Shown piece after piece: positions 11,001-24,162 of a stretch of 64,000 nucleotides of DNA (positions are counted from its first letter, which is position 1; each line of letters begins with the position of its first letter). Where the stretch lies: positions 868,001 to 932,000 of the forward strand of contig JADANN010000435.1 in NCBI GenBank assembly GCA_018806985.1. Direction: 5' to 3'. The position numbers and the translations under genes were made by a program. Source of the stretch: Angiostrongylus vasorum. Taxonomy: Eukaryota > Nematoda > Chromadorea > Rhabditida > Metastrongylidae. Under the pieces are notes generated by a model, which made no database searches, was not told the origin of the DNA, and was given only the letters and a program-made list of their open reading frames with translations.

Positions 11001-14000
11001 TAGTTGCTAAATTGGTAGTAAGTTCAGTTTTTCATGTTTCAGTGCTAAGGATGCAGTGCGTGCAATTCGTAGACGCTTACACACGAATATGTGTAAGAAC
11101 AACGCAATTGTTATGTATACGTTAACCGTACTGGAGACTTGTGTGAAGAATTGTGGTCATAATTTTCACGTGTTGGTCTGTTCAAAGGATTTCGTCCAGG
11201 ATCTGGTGAAATTGATTGGTTCAAAATTCGACACACCACAAATCATCCACGAACGTATACTGTCACTTATTCAGGTATGTGATAATAATTAACGAGGTAC
11301 ACTTAATTAAAATACTATGATGGTATTTATCACTTTATATTGAACTCTGTTTTCTTGTTGTCTGATGGATGAAAAGAAGGAAGTGATTAAATTGAACTGT
11401 GCTGTTATCTTAAAAGCGCTATGTCCTAAAAACATGTATTGAACGTTTGATTTGACGACAATTGTTATTAAATTGCGATAACTTGATTCATATTTTCGAG
11501 AGTGAAATCTTAGTGGCACATCCATAGCTACTATGAAGTAATTGTTCGCAATCAGTGAATTGTTATAAAGTGAACAATACATTCTCTCTAATATTAAACC
11601 AAATGTCAATGTGTGTAGCGCGTTTTGAGTCGAGTTCAACTATGACGGTCTCTGGTTCTTTGTACTTCAGTGTGTCGGGTAGACTTTTACGATAGTATTC
11701 CGTTTTCTTTTTACCTTTCTGGTTAAATCTGGGCAGAATTGAAGATTGTTTCCTTGAAGTGAATAGAAGAGAAGGTAATGAATGACCACATAGAAAATTA
11801 TCAAACAATTCGCATAATTGACTAAGTTCTCTTCTTATAAGTTTTCTAATATCAAAAGCGTAACAGTCACATATTTTCAGAGATGGAGCGTGCTAAACTC
11901 GGTGTTTATTAGATTTCTGAAGGTTTTATCCATTTTCCTTATGACTAAGATGATCGATAATCTAACCTTTTACTGCAATTTTATCGATTTCTGGTAGGTT
12001 TGTTATTTAATGAAGGTCGTAGCTGACATTGGAATAAGATATTGGTGTGTCATTGAACGTTTCGTGTGTCTGGGGGACGTAGTCACTTTGACCTCGATCA
12101 GATTGAGCAGTAATTGGGGCACTTGCGAGTCGGGACTCACCTTCGTCACGAATCCGTTATCGTAGGAGAATTCAATGTTGGTTGGAAACAATGTTACCTT
12201 CGTATGTGTCGTCTATCGTTCTCTTATTCTCTCTTCTCTTCGTTTTTTCTTCAAGTCGACACGACCTCGCCGGGCGACGTGCCCTCTATTCGCAGCAGTG
12301 ACGCTAGTGTCCAGCCCAAAATGTCACCGCTGCCCCAGCGGACCGACTAATCACAAAGTCCACACAGGGATTCTGGAAAGGCAATGATTTGAGAAGTTTT
12401 GCAGAGAATTGCATTACTTCCCATAATTTCAGGCGAAAACGGTTATTATTTAGAAATATGACCATAGAAAATGACTTGAATTCACAATGTGGATGAGTAC
12501 TACTGGATTTGATCCAAACAGCGTTTCCGATTCAATGTGACGATAATGCTTCCTACAAATGGAGATGACACTATTTTCACAAACTGTGACTTGAAAAGCT
12601 TCTTAATCTATTGATGCCAGTGTATGTCATATATCAGTAGTTTCTTTACGGCTGTTTGTCCGCACAAATTTTTTCCTGGGCTTTTTATATACACTTATAC
12701 TATACTATACTTATCAAACACAGGTGTTGTGCCCATCGAGAGCCGAGAAAATTTTTCTCTTCTCGAATTATTGTGGAAAAGACCTTTCTCTCAGACGAAT
12801 ATGCTTGTCTGATTCGAATCGAGTGGCTTTTGCGAACATGCCTATAATATATACGCATTGAAATTCGAAACGTACTGACACTGTATCAACACGATGGAAT
12901 GCTAAATCACTGAAGAAACTTCTGTAACCGTGTTTGTAGCACTTAGAAAACTAGATGTATCACAGTGCTCATTCATCAACGTATTTTCACAAAGTTTGAA
13001 TTTGCAAACATTTCATAACCTTATCTCTCGTTCTCATGACCTTACAATCATGTTGTAAACGTTGTACTCAAAACATGCATATATATATACACATATATAT
13101 ATTTATTTATTGCATGCGTGGCGCAGTGGTCGGAGACGCCCTGCATCACACGTGGAATTGATCCCCGCGACCATGGCTCACCAAGCCTTCTTCCATCCCT
13201 CCGGGGTCGGCAAATTGGTACCAGACTTGTGCAGTACTGGCTCGATACATCGGTAGGCCATCGCGAGTCATTCTAAAGGCCAGATAAGCATTCAGTGACC
13301 TCCAAACGATGCTTAATGCAGTTGAATGCATGGCGTATCTCTCAGGGATTGATCAACGCCGAGAGCTTTATCTTTTCATTCCATATATATTGCATTTTGA
13401 ATTCGTAAGATTAGCAGTTTTTGCATAGCTGTAATTATTACAGCCCTGAATCTTTACGACATACATCTTTTACCTGTATTTCACATAGAGTTATCACTAT
13501 AGTTCTGAATCCTTTACTATTTACTACATTCATATACAATTGTATGATAAATAATTGGAAACTTGGACGCTTGTATGACTGGTCTTCAGCGGATATGTAA
13601 ATCCCAGCATAATTTCCATTCATTTCTTTCTTGCGAAATCGTCGTCTATGGTGGTGATCTGTGTCGAACATGGTGTGATGTTGTTCGCCCGCCCCATTCA
13701 GTAATCCTGAAATCGTTTGCCATCTGCGAATGCAAATGGTTGACTTTAACCAGATCATGTCTGCCCATTGTTTGTGTGGTCTTCCAAGAAGACGCTCGCA
13801 TTCTGTTGGAGGCCACACCACTGTTCTTTTCGTCCATCTGTCATTTGTTCTTATTGTGTGACCAACCCTTGTGTTTCGCTATTGATATACATTCTCCTGG
13901 ATTCCGATGATAGGATAGTGCACGGTGAGTAGTACGGAGTATTTTTAATGTGCCTGAAATATCATCCAATGTCTCTGCTGCATAACAGAGCGCCGAGATG

Positions 14001-17000
14001 ACAGCTGAATCGAAAAGGTGAGCGCGGATTTTCAGGTCATTCAGTTGGTCGGGTGGCTTCCTTGAGATGCCCGAATGTGGCCCAAGGTGCTTTCCTTCTT
14101 CTGTCTAGTTCCTCCTTCATGTTGTTTTCCATGTCCTTTGATCTCCCGAGGTGTACGTACGAGGTGGTCTCTGCAATCAGAGAACCAACCAGTTTGATCT
14201 GATCGCCTTCGCACCATGGATTTTGCATGAAATGGCTGTTCGTTCTATTTATGCACGGTTAAATATTTTTTCCCGTTTTGTTGAGTTCATTGAGCACCGT
14301 CTCTGGTTCACTGGTATTCTTCGAAGAGAAACCGATGTCAGCTGCTAAACGAACATTTGAAAAGAATTATCCTTCAGTAACTGGTCATTCTCGTCCAGAT
14401 CAAGTGATTTCACCATCTATTGCAATGCGGCAGTAAACAGCTAGGGCGATGTTGTATCACCTTGCCGAACACATTTCGCTATGCGTATGGTGAGGGTTCG
14501 GTGAAGAAACTGTATGTTTGTGCTATAGTTCCAATAAGTTTGCTAGTGTTGATATATACGGCGGCTCCACTCCTTGGTCGACGAACGCTTATAGGATTGC
14601 ATTCGTTTCCACGGTGGAGAACGCTTTCACGTAGTCGATTAAGGTTAGGGCAAAAATGCAGATCGTGCTCCTGACAGATTTCTATGAACCATGGTACGGT
14701 TCGGATGTGGTGCATGAAGCAGAATCCCTCGGAATCCTACTTGCTCAAGTAGTTGCGCTTTATCCAAAGTCTTCAATATGAGCAAAAAAAATATCGCGAA
14801 CTGCTTGTAGAGTACAATTAACAAACACATTTTACGATAGTTGTGAGGATCCCTTCGGTCAACCTTCTTGTTTATGATGACCGTGCGCGTGGTCTTCCAC
14901 TGGTCTAGGATTTTCTCTTTCTGAAGGTAAGATATCGTGTGAGTTACGAGGCATACATGTAATTTGTGTCCACAACTTTGCGAAAATCGGCGCTGATATT
15001 ATTGGAGATGTGCCTCTTTTCATACTTTCAATCGCAGTGTGAACTTCAGAGGGTAGAATCCCTGGAGGTCTTTCACCAGCAGGGATTTCGGAGTCCGATA
15101 CGGAGGCTACGGAACAGAAATGATTGATACAGATCTTTTCCGTTGTCAATTCCATATAACGGCGGAATCTAGTGCTTGTCCCATCGTCGCGCATCAAGGC
15201 AGATAAAGGAACATTATAGTGGCAAGGAGCCTGACGGCAATTCTTCAGAATGGGTCGTTTTTGGGCTGGTTCCAATAACTCAGAAAACCGGTTTTCTATA
15301 AACCTCTACATAGATAGGTGATATATTTGTTTATATGATCTTATAAACTGATCTTCTTTAGCTGATGCGAGATTGTTATAGGTCTTCGTTGTCGTTGTCG
15401 TTGTTGTTGGTGTTGTTGGTCGATGGCTGACGTTTCGGCGATTTCGTCTTCCTTAGAGCCGTGATGTTACGAGTGGGACTGGCCATCCAAAAAAGACGGG
15501 AGATGTTCCTGGGTGTCGGGCTGCGATGCACAGTGGGGAATTGATCCCCCACCCCCAGCAGTCTCTCCCAAGGTGATAAGTAGTCTGGTGTTGCCATCAG
15601 GAAGCCTTGCTAAGAACAGACCAGTAGCTATACCAGGATCCGTCACCATCCTGGTATCAAACTAGTCGCATGGTGCCAAATCGCCCTCTGATCCACAGGG
15701 ACGGAGACTGCGTGTGGTGACGACCTAGTGCAGACTTTGGCTAGGTTGATCTCGGAACTAAAGGGAAACACCGTGGCTAAACCAGCAAAACTCCAAAAAA
15801 ATGGAAAATATGCTGGGGACCGCACAACCAGTGAGGATGGGCTGTCTAAGTATTTAATTAAGTAATTGTGTCCGTCCTTGCTCCGATACAGTTCATTCTT
15901 TTGATAGATCACATGATAGATTCCAGCGGTTCATTCTGGATGAGTGGTCAGTAGGAAATGAAGCTTGCTTCTAACGTGTACATGACTGAAGCTTTCATCT
16001 AAGTATTTAATTAACTAATTGTTTCCGTTCTTTCTCCGATACAGTTCATTCTTTTTGATAGGTCACATGATAGATTCCAGCGGTTCATTCTGGATGAGTG
16101 GTCAGTAGGAATTGAAGCTTGCTTCTAACGTGTACATGACTGAGGCTTTCATAATAAAGGCTGACTGCAATGTGATTGAATGGTGGGATCAACATTGCTT
16201 TCTTCACATCAAGACATGGGCATGTTCGAAAAGCATGGAAAGATCCATGGATGAACATTTAAGAAACGAAGGTTAAAAAATCCATTCCATTTATCACAAA
16301 ATTGTTTGCAAAAATCGATAAAGAAAGTAAAGGATGGAGCTCTCGGCGTTGATCAATCGCGTAGAGATGCGCCATGCATTCGACTTCATTAAGCATCGTT
16401 TGGAGGTGGTTGAATGCATATCTGATCTTTACAATGACTCGCGGTGGCCTACCGATGTATAGAGCCAGTGCTGCTGTCCTTCCAGACAACTCTGGTACCA
16501 ATCTGCAGACCCTGCAGGGGATGGAACGCTTGGTGGGCCAGTGGCGAAGTAATCGATCCCATGTGTATTGCAGGGCGCTCCGGAACACTGAGCCACACGA
16601 TCCCATAGAAAATCTATATATGGGGCGAAAACTACAACATAATGGACGATGTTATCCGTTCGATGGCAGATTTAAAGGCTGAAGTCAGTTATGACTCATA
16701 AATCATGCCGTGAAAAATTAGGCTTCAGTACCGGTCGGTTAATGTTGCTGTAATTAAGCTTTGCGTAATTTGGTTGTGCTTGCTGTAAGCGCCAATGGTA
16801 CATTGGTCCACTCCATCTTGTCAGGCTGGACGAATTTCGCGTGTTTGTTTTATTGTTTCACAGTTCGAAATATGGGCCACGACCAAGAAAATATATATTT
16901 AGAAAGGAGTGTAGTTTGTGCTGCTGCTTAGAATCAGATTTCCTTTATTGTAGAACAGGAGGCTTTTTTGTCTACTAGGCAAGGATCTGTATACTCCAAC

Positions 17001-20000
17001 AGTTTTTATTTCAATTAATAAAGTTCTGTGTGGGCTAGGATATGCTGCCTATTTTGTTTCTCATCATATGAATTGAAATTTATTAATGATGTTGCGAATG
17101 TATTGGAAGCTTTCAAATGCTTTGACAATCTGCTTGCAGTATAACTTGGCTAGTAGTATTTTTTATTGTCCATTTTCTAATGTCATAAATAAATCGTATG
17201 ATAACGTATGAACGATCGGAACTTGCGTGAGGATTAGCATCAAAATTATCTCGGCAATTCCAGGCATGGGCAGACGCATTCCGTGATCAACCTGATTTAC
17301 AAGGAGTCGTGCAGGTCTATGAAGAACTCGTCACCAAAGGTGTCACATTTCCGGCCACCGATCTCGACTCATTGGCTCCAATTATCACTCCAAAACAGGT
17401 ACGATAGCTTTTTTCCACCGTATTCTTTACATTACTATGGCGAAGTTTGTTAAATACATAGGGTAATTGTTGTTTGAAAAAACTGCGCTTGTCTTATTAT
17501 CTGCAATTATGGCTTGGATCTGAAGTTTGACAGATTGTTTGTGTTTTTCTTTCCTAGTAGATTTGAGCGGAACTGCAACTGTAGTCACGTTTTTTTGGTT
17601 CGATCCACGTGTGTACCTCAAGAAAGTGCACTTTATTTGATATAAACTCGAACTCGTTTTTTAATAGTCTACATCTTCGAAGTGTTTACTCATATGAAAG
17701 ATGTAAGAAAAAGAGATAAAGCAGTTCGTCATAATGTTTGCGAAAGCATCATCACTTCTGTTTTTCTGTTGTTGTTTCGTCCTACTGTGATGTGAAAACA
17801 AGCTTTTTTGAAAGCTTCTTTGTTTCTGCTTTTTTTCGCTCCTATTTCTCCGGATCGTTAAAGACATTTTATTAAACTTATTTTCACAGGAATGGCAGAA
17901 ATGATAGACCATTCGTCGCTCTTTAGCTAGGAGAAAATTAGCATGCTTGTGTTTGTGGTCGTGATTATGTTGAGTTGTAGACGGTATTCACGGAACCGCA
18001 ATCGTCTCATCGTCCTCCTCGTCCAATTTCCGACGGATCTTCGGTGAGTTGCTGGATTTAACACTAAGAACGCATGTGAGAGAGACAAAAGTGTGCTATC
18101 TCACCGAGTAATTAAGTAGCCTTGAGCAACAATGATCATGTTTTCAATTCACTCGTGTTTAATGCGATTGTTCCTCAGATATTTGGAGATCGACAAATTT
18201 TGCTAACTTTAGAGCTACGAAGTAGTCACCCAACCTGACGGTCCGCTCACTGCTACTGCTGAACAACTAGCGAAACTGCGATCCGATCTTGATGTAGTGA
18301 ATTCGAACTTGAAGGTAAGGTTGGCTTTTTTTGTCTCCTTCCCTTTCATTCTTTTTGCCATTTAAAACCGCCACTCTGGTCGTTATACAGGTGTTTCGCG
18401 AAATGCTTACGGAAATTGTTCCGGGACGTGAAACTGCTGAAGAGTTACGTCTACTCAACGACTTGTATGGAACTTGTAAACAGATGCAGCTACGTGTATT
18501 GGATTTGATTCGTACCGTGGGGAACGAAGAAGTAACATGTTTGTTAACAGTTTGAATTCATCCTACTTCTACAGTTTTCCAACATTTGTTACGTATTACG
18601 GGATTTTCGGTTTGATCTTATCATAAACAGATCAATGTTTAAGTAATTTCATTCATGCAAGTGATCCGATCAACTTTTCCAGATGTGTAGGTTTGAGTAT
18701 GTTTTCTAGAAAAGTACTGATAGTTAGCAAATCCTGGTTTGTCGTTTGGGGCTAACAACTTGTTCCATCCATCCCATTGTTTTGCTGGCGTCGTCTGTGG
18801 TGGTGGTTGACTTCTTGTGCGGCATCGGCTTCGGCTTGAAATGTTTAATGACGATTTTGAAGTCTTTTCTGTAAAATGCCGAAGTAGCCGTGCTAGACCA
18901 TACGCAGGTCGTAACCACAGACCTGCTGGCCGTTGTTATGGGGAAGAAGTTTACTGCCTTGCCACTAGAACTCTTTCATGACAGCAACCATATTTCCAGT
19001 TATTCAACCGACTAAGGGCAATGTAACAGGCCGAATTATACGTAAATTCAGAACTTATATATCTAACAATTTGGTACATTGGAGACAAACAGTCGTCGTT
19101 GAAAGTGTATCCCTCTTAAGCATTTCCAAGGTCTGTTTGGGCGTTGACGTACTAGATGAGTTTTATAACTTCAAATATTACAGACGAACTTCTTGTGATG
19201 AATGACGAATTCAACAGCATATTTGAGAAGTACGAGCGATTTATGACGAACCGAAGTGGAGAGGGAGGCACTGATGTTTCGTCTGCGTTGGCTGGGCCAC
19301 CAACTGGTGACCTTATTGATGTCGGACAATCAGAGAAGACACTAGAGGAACAGCTTGCTGGAATGAGTTCGTTTTTCTTTGTTTTATGCAATCAGTTAAT
19401 ACCAACTTTGCATGCCTTTGCCAAAGAGCAGCATAGCCTTTTTAATGTGATGTGGAATGATATACAGTAGTAAACAACATTGGATTCAAATGATTGCTAT
19501 AAGAGGTTTTTCGGTACTTTTCTATTTATTGCTGCTACGTACTTACTACTACAGTTGCAGTTGAGCGCATGAACGTTAATGCACAGACTGGAAATTGAGA
19601 TGACGTGCGAACGAAATTACCCAAAATAAAGCTATTTTAACATTCTTGTGACGACGCCTGATTTCTCGTTTTGAGGAGTGGTTGACGATTAATTTTTTTT
19701 TCCCTGCGCTCACTATGACACCTATGGTTGTCACACATGCCAGTGTGGCAGTTTTTTTTTGTAGCTCACATCCTCCCCTCCCTCCTCTCCCCCTCCCCTT
19801 TCCTCCCCTCCTATTTTTTATTGCAGTCACCATCCTAAAAATCGGGTTTTCTCTGCGTTTTGAAGGAGTTTCTGCGCTTCTCTTGTATTACACCATGTGT
19901 TCTCCGTGTTCTACACACCCTTCCATGTTTTTTAGAGCATACACAACTTTTTGCGTATGAACAAAAGACACTCGTTCACTAGATAATCTCACTACTGGCA

Positions 20001-20992
20001 GCATTTAATACTCTGGCGACGATTGATTCGTGTAGGGTGTTTTACCGGCCACTCGCGCAAAACCGTTATGACACCTACTGGTATCATTCGTCGCGGGAGT
20101 GATGAGTGTTTATCACATACTTGACGTTTTTATTGAAGGCTATGTATGTTTTGTGATCTGGAGATGTGAAATGAGAAGATTTTGTGGTATTTCACACTTT
20201 TTTCATGCTATCTCGCAATCACAATCCTCATGATTCATTTTTGCTCCCCCTGAAATCCCAAACTATCCCCATTTGAACACATACTCCCATCACATCTTCT
20301 TATTTTACCCTGGGATATGTTGTGAAGACGCATATGAAACAGCTTGCTAATATGTTTCTTAAGAGGTCACGTCATCGACGACGGACTCCTATTCGGCTAA
20401 TAGTGAAGCACAGGCTGCTGTCGGCATTGCAGCCGTAATTAATAATAAGAATAACGTTACTGATGTGGAGGCGCGCGAAATGGAGAAGTGGTTGGCAGCA
20501 CAAGGTCAAAAAAGGTTTGTAACAAAAGGAGCATTAACGTCCTTCTACGTCTACCGAAATAATGTCTTGTGTGAGGAAGTACGAAAGTGTCTGTAAGCAC
20601 TTATACATACTTGATCCTTGAACGGCCCGTCCTCACTGGTTGTGCGGGCCCCACCATAATCCCCATTTTTCGGAGATTTGCTGGATAAACCATTGTGGTT
20701 CCCTGGAATGTCGAGGTCATCCCGGCCAAACTCTGCCCCAGGTCTTCACTACCACGAGCAGTCGCAGCCCCTGTGGATCAGAGGGAGATTTGCCACCATG
20801 CGACTTTAATACCAGGACGGTGGTGGATCCTGGTATTGGTTTACTCTTAGCTAGGCTTCCTGATGGAAGCGCCGGACTCCTTCTCATCTTGGGAGACCCT
20901 ACAGGGGAGACGAATCCCCCGCTGTACATCGCAGTCCGACACCCAGGTACACCTCATTACCACGATGAGGCGGTAAACCGTTGGGAGGAGCA

Positions 20993-21086
<94 letters not shown>

Positions 21087-24000
21087 CTTAGATACTCATA
21101 TGGTCCGTTACCACGAGCAGGTTTTCTATTCGTTCCTTTGTCTCCCGATAGTTTTCTGTGGTGGTGTTTTGCTTCAAGTATCTGGACGTGTGCGAATATG
21201 ATCTAATATTTCCTAAAGCATTTGAATCTGCGAATAGAGATGGTTGAGATTAGCTGCAAACAGATGAATTCATCCTTTACCCTAGTCGTCCTAGAGAACT
21301 CTTTTGTTCTGTTATTTTCTCTTAGCTGTCGTCGACTTTTCGCATTCATTAACTGGGCTTTCTGTGTTATCACTTGTATTCGCTTGAATCTTGAAAATAG
21401 GATAGTTTCGGACGTCTGAGCTGCGGAGTCCAACTAAACACTTGTGCTCCAGCTGTATTTCGGAAGACATCGTTAAAATGCTCTATGCTTGGTGCGCAGA
21501 ATACTTGAAGTAGGGAAGAACCTTTGAGTCAAAAAAAAATATGCACAGTATTTTGGGTCCATTGAAAGGCCGGCGTCTTCTTTTCTGTGAGAGACCTGAG
21601 ATAGTACATGTATCATGCTGCTCCTTTTTCTGTGCAATTCCTCTTTCATGTCGTTTTTGGAACTTCGAAGCTGCATGTAGGATGTGGTCTCTGAAATCAC
21701 ATCATGTTACATTTGGTTACCTTTGCACGGCATCTTTTTCATGAATTAGATTTTGTTCAGGTTATGTGCATCGCTATCCCTTTTACCGCTTCGTTGAGCT
21801 CTTTGAGCTTCATCTTTGGATCCACTGGCATTCTTAAAAAAGATGACGATGTTGTCAGCAAAGCAAAGTTTTGCCTGAGTTTTCTATTAAGGCGAATGTT
21901 TTTCTCATGCCAACAAATCTCCTTCGTTATGTAATAAGTGCACTGCTTCACTAAACATCTTTGGCGAAATAACGTCGCCTTGTCGAATTCCTTCTTTGTG
22001 TTTGATCTTGATAGGTTGTCGATGGCTAAGCCGTAGTGGTACAGTTATGATAAAAACAAGATAGAGCTTTTGTGAACGACGGGTCCACTTGTTAGTGGAG
22101 GAATGCTGACTTCATCGTCGTTAGGAAATTTTAGGTCAAATGATAAGTGGTGTTCCAAGCGGACTTCTGTGAGTCTATAGCCTTGGATCGTTTACTTGAG
22201 TATTAACCGCTGATTTCGAGAGAACGCTACATTTCGAAATTTATCCCTTAAAGTTTCCACTGTCGCAATCAGAATTGGGAGAGAATCAACTTAAGATTGG
22301 AACTAAGAATGCATAGCAGTCCTCTATATAGCGTTGGTGATAATAGTTTGGTTTTCAAAACATCAGTTCCAATGTGGCGATTTCCCATTTAGTTGTCCCT
22401 CTGTCTCACCTGCCCTCCCATTCATTTCGACCAACCACAACTAATATTTCCATTTGTTCCTGTGGCTTCCTGTTGTTGTCAAGCGGGTTTTATTCGAACT
22501 ACTTATAGAGTAGCATATTTTCTATTAAAGTAATCTAGCAGTCAGATTGGTCTTATTGTCGTATGCTCGACATTTCGTAAAATTCAGCTGCTAACAACGG
22601 TGGTCCATCGGCTTCCTTTCGCCACATGACAGATTTTCCTCCTTTAGTGCGTTCGACATCACTGGTAGCACATTCGTTTTGCATATATTACGTTCAGATT
22701 TTCGACGCCTACTTAAAGCACAGGTAATATTGGAGCTACGAGGGTGGGCAAACTCAAGTGTACTTTGCTTTCTTCACTAAATTCTCGATGTTCATGTTTG
22801 CTTTCGAAGCCCTTCTTTTGCTACAGCTCTGTTCTGAGACTAGGTTGTTCATCGTTATTATTTACTGGCCCAGTTGTACATGTACAGAACGTTTGGAGAT
22901 ATTCTTTCTGTTGGGACTGATTAAGACCTTAGTAACAAATTTTTCCCTAATGCAAATTATTTACATTGCGTTCAGTGACATGCCAATAATTCAGTGTCGA
23001 GCACTAAAGTCAACTATATTTCGTTCTCTTTTCTCAACATTTCAAGATATGAGAACATTGTGGGCCAGGAAATCTCATGTTATAACATTTCAGTTATCGC
23101 GTAAAAGCGGGACTGAAGGATTTTAACTACGTAGTACCTTTTTATGGGATATATGGACTTCGTCAGGGAATGGCGAAATTTCGTACAGTTTTTAAATCAA
23201 TGAAAGGAGGATATAACGGTACATTGTATTTTCGATGCGGCTGACTCTCACCAAGTGAATACTTTTCCGTTGAAATCGCCGATGATCACCATCTTAAGGA
23301 ATGTAATCATTCATGCCGAGCATAAAATGCTTTGATATCGTCCTCATCGTAGCTTGATGTTGATACCTAGGCAATAAAGACTCTTGAATACTGTGTGCAC
23401 TGTTTTCTGGTCTTCATCATTCCGACAGCGTAAGTTTCTTCGCTTGCATCATCAGATCCCCAGTGGAGAATTTTGATGTTAACATGTATGCGTTTAAAGT
23501 GGAGGTCATCACCAAAATCATTCCTGACGTACACAGCATAGTACTGCTCTGAGATTTTAACAGATTAAGGCTCCTCGAAAATGTTGTAGATTCTAAGCTG
23601 CTTCTATGCATCTCTGCAATGCTCCCATATGGGGCTTTTCGAAGTGAAGGTATGAGGCATTTTTTTTCTACTGATTTTAACAATAAGTGCTTACAAAAGT
23701 TTGGTGAGATCTTCCAGACTACATAGCAGCCTCCTTGTTCGAAGATACTTTGAACCAAATTTCATGCACTTTTCCTCAACCTGATTGCCGACTTCTGGTG
23801 GCTCTAGTCCATATGTTTTCGACCGTAAACGTCGTATTCGCATGGATGCTTTTTGAAAATATGAGCTGAATGCGTAAAAAGTGGTCACCGTGATGAACAA
23901 TCGTTGTGTGGATGTCACCAACTATATATGTACGCCCAAAAAGCTGTTGTCTACAAAAAATTAAGCATTGCTTATCAGTCATTTTTCTTGTCTAACTAGA

Positions 24001-24162
24001 GCATGCATAGTGGCAAACCAAATGTTTTACTCATTATTTACGACATTTCTGAGATATAAGTAGCTTAAGAAACTACACATGAGGTAATGAAGTTTACATA
24101 AATAACAGTGTATTGCAGAATCGCCGAAGTCCGCTGCTGGGGCAGGTGACGATAAGCTGTAG
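8049..24162 (+). CDS. TOM1-like VHS and GAT domain endosomal sorting protein
   Basis: Orthologue of the TOM1/TOM1L2 family, ubiquitin-binding adaptors at early endosomes that link cargo to clathrin, Tollip and ESCRT-0. Exons: 8049-8179, 9041-9128, 11043-11274, 17264-17398, 17981-18043, 18213-18314, 18391-18538, 19184-19366, 20364-20514 and 24119-24162, about 424 residues. The VHS domain spans residues ~14-150, with [30 protein letters not shown] and [16 protein letters not shown]. The GAT domain spans ~223-310, with ERF after [16 protein letters not shown]. The acidic [18 protein letters not shown] follows. Junctions are phase-consistent from exon 2 to exon 9. Exon 1 joins exon 2, and exon 9 joins the last exon, only if one A is removed from an A-run at each exon end (8172-8176; 20508-20513), probably assembly errors. 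A possible extra exon at 22588-22667 is doubtful because it may sit inside an RTE relic. I chose the ATG because [19 protein letters not shown] leads directly into the family's NPFSTPVG motif. Confidence 0.85.
13113..13371 (+). repeat. tRNA-related SINE, copy 2 (family 1)
   Basis: Starts GCGTGGCGCAGTGGTCGGAG, has the degenerate B-box GTGGAATTGATCC and ends with GATTGATCAACGCCGAGAGC. It lies in a TOM1-like intron, immediately after an AT/AC microsatellite at 13075-13110. Confidence 0.9.
13590..15280 (-). mobile_element. Decayed RTE-type non-LTR retrotransposon A (reverse transcriptase to 3' end)
   Basis: Scattered minus-strand frames read, in the correct order from high to low coordinate, as the C-terminal two thirds of an RTE polyprotein. 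These are: the start of the reverse transcriptase ([19 protein letters not shown], ~15060-14990), a later block [20 protein letters not shown] (~14190-14130), [18 protein letters not shown], and the RTE C-terminus [19 protein letters not shown] (~13790-13730) and [18 protein letters not shown] (~13700-13650). Many frameshifts and stops make it a dead copy. It lies in the intron after exon 3 of the TOM1-like gene, antisense to it. Confidence 0.85.
15355..15490 (-). repeat. Penelope-type terminal repeat with hammerhead-like core (family 4), copy 1
   Basis: On the minus strand: CTAAGGA, a short stem-forming stretch, GAAACGTCAGCCATCGA and a CAA-rich stretch, ending near GCATCAGCTAAAG. The core resembles a hammerhead (CUGANGA, stem II, GAAA) with one change. 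It is related to copies at 27.7, 28.7, 44.1 and 44.7 kb, and is cut on its right by a family-2 retroposon. Confidence 0.6.
15496..15866 (+). repeat. TAAG-tailed retroposon, copy 2 (family 2)
   Basis: Diverged copy with the shared blocks GTCGGGCTGCGATG, CCAGGATCCGTCACC and ACCGCACAACCAGTGAGGA. The tail has decayed to TAAGTATTTAATTAAGTAA and forms the start of a 153-bp direct duplication. Confidence 0.8.
15846..16152. repeat. 153-bp direct tandem duplication
   Basis: Unit 1 (15846-15998) and unit 2 (15999-16152) both begin CTAAGTATTTAATTAA and share long identical tracts such as GATTCCAGCGGTTCATTCTG and GCTTCTAACGTGTACATGAC. A few substitutions distinguish them, so the duplication is fairly recent. 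Confidence 0.95.
16336..16601 (-). repeat. tRNA-related SINE, copy 3 (family 1)
   Basis: Minus-oriented copy: GAGCTCTCGGCGTTGATCAA at the left is the complement of the 3' block. The tRNA-like head at the right is degraded (GCTCAGTGTTCCGGAGCG in place of GCGCAGTGGTCGGAGGCG). Confidence 0.85.
20600..20990 (-). repeat. TAAG-tailed retroposon, copy 3 (family 2)
   Basis: Minus-oriented copy, from ATACTTGATCCTTGAACGGC on the left (3' end) to CGGTAAACCGTTGGGAGG on the right (5' end). It lies in the TOM1-like intron after exon 9 and abuts a long AT microsatellite. Confidence 0.9.
20996..21083. repeat. (AT)n microsatellite, about 88 bp
   Basis: Perfect alternating AT run directly next to the 5' end of a family-2 retroposon. 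The isoleucine/tyrosine frame across it is not a protein. Confidence 0.97.
21430..23500 (-). mobile_element. Decayed RTE-type retrotransposon B
   Basis: Minus-strand fragments keep the order of an RTE polyprotein. An endonuclease-like [11 protein letters not shown] lies near 23310-23280, preceded by a diverged [11 protein letters not shown]. Reverse transcriptase [12 protein letters not shown] lies near 21990-21950. A diverged FADD box ([15 protein letters not shown]) is near 21870-21830, and [19 protein letters not shown] is near 21700-21640. The GDFN-to-IRQGD spacing is close to that of an intact element. The interval 22160-23240 is too decayed for me to align. The copy is dead and antisense to the TOM1-like host gene. 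Confidence 0.65.

Noticed and set aside
20640..21206. 188-codon open frame on the plus strand
   Set aside because: It runs through a family-2 retroposon and then an AT microsatellite; there is no protein signal.
22588..22725. Extra TOM1-like exon reading [19 protein letters not shown]
   Set aside because: It has a good acceptor and fits the incoming phase only after the same one-base correction. It has no donor of the right phase and lies between two parts of RTE relic B. Kept only as a possibility in the gene entry.
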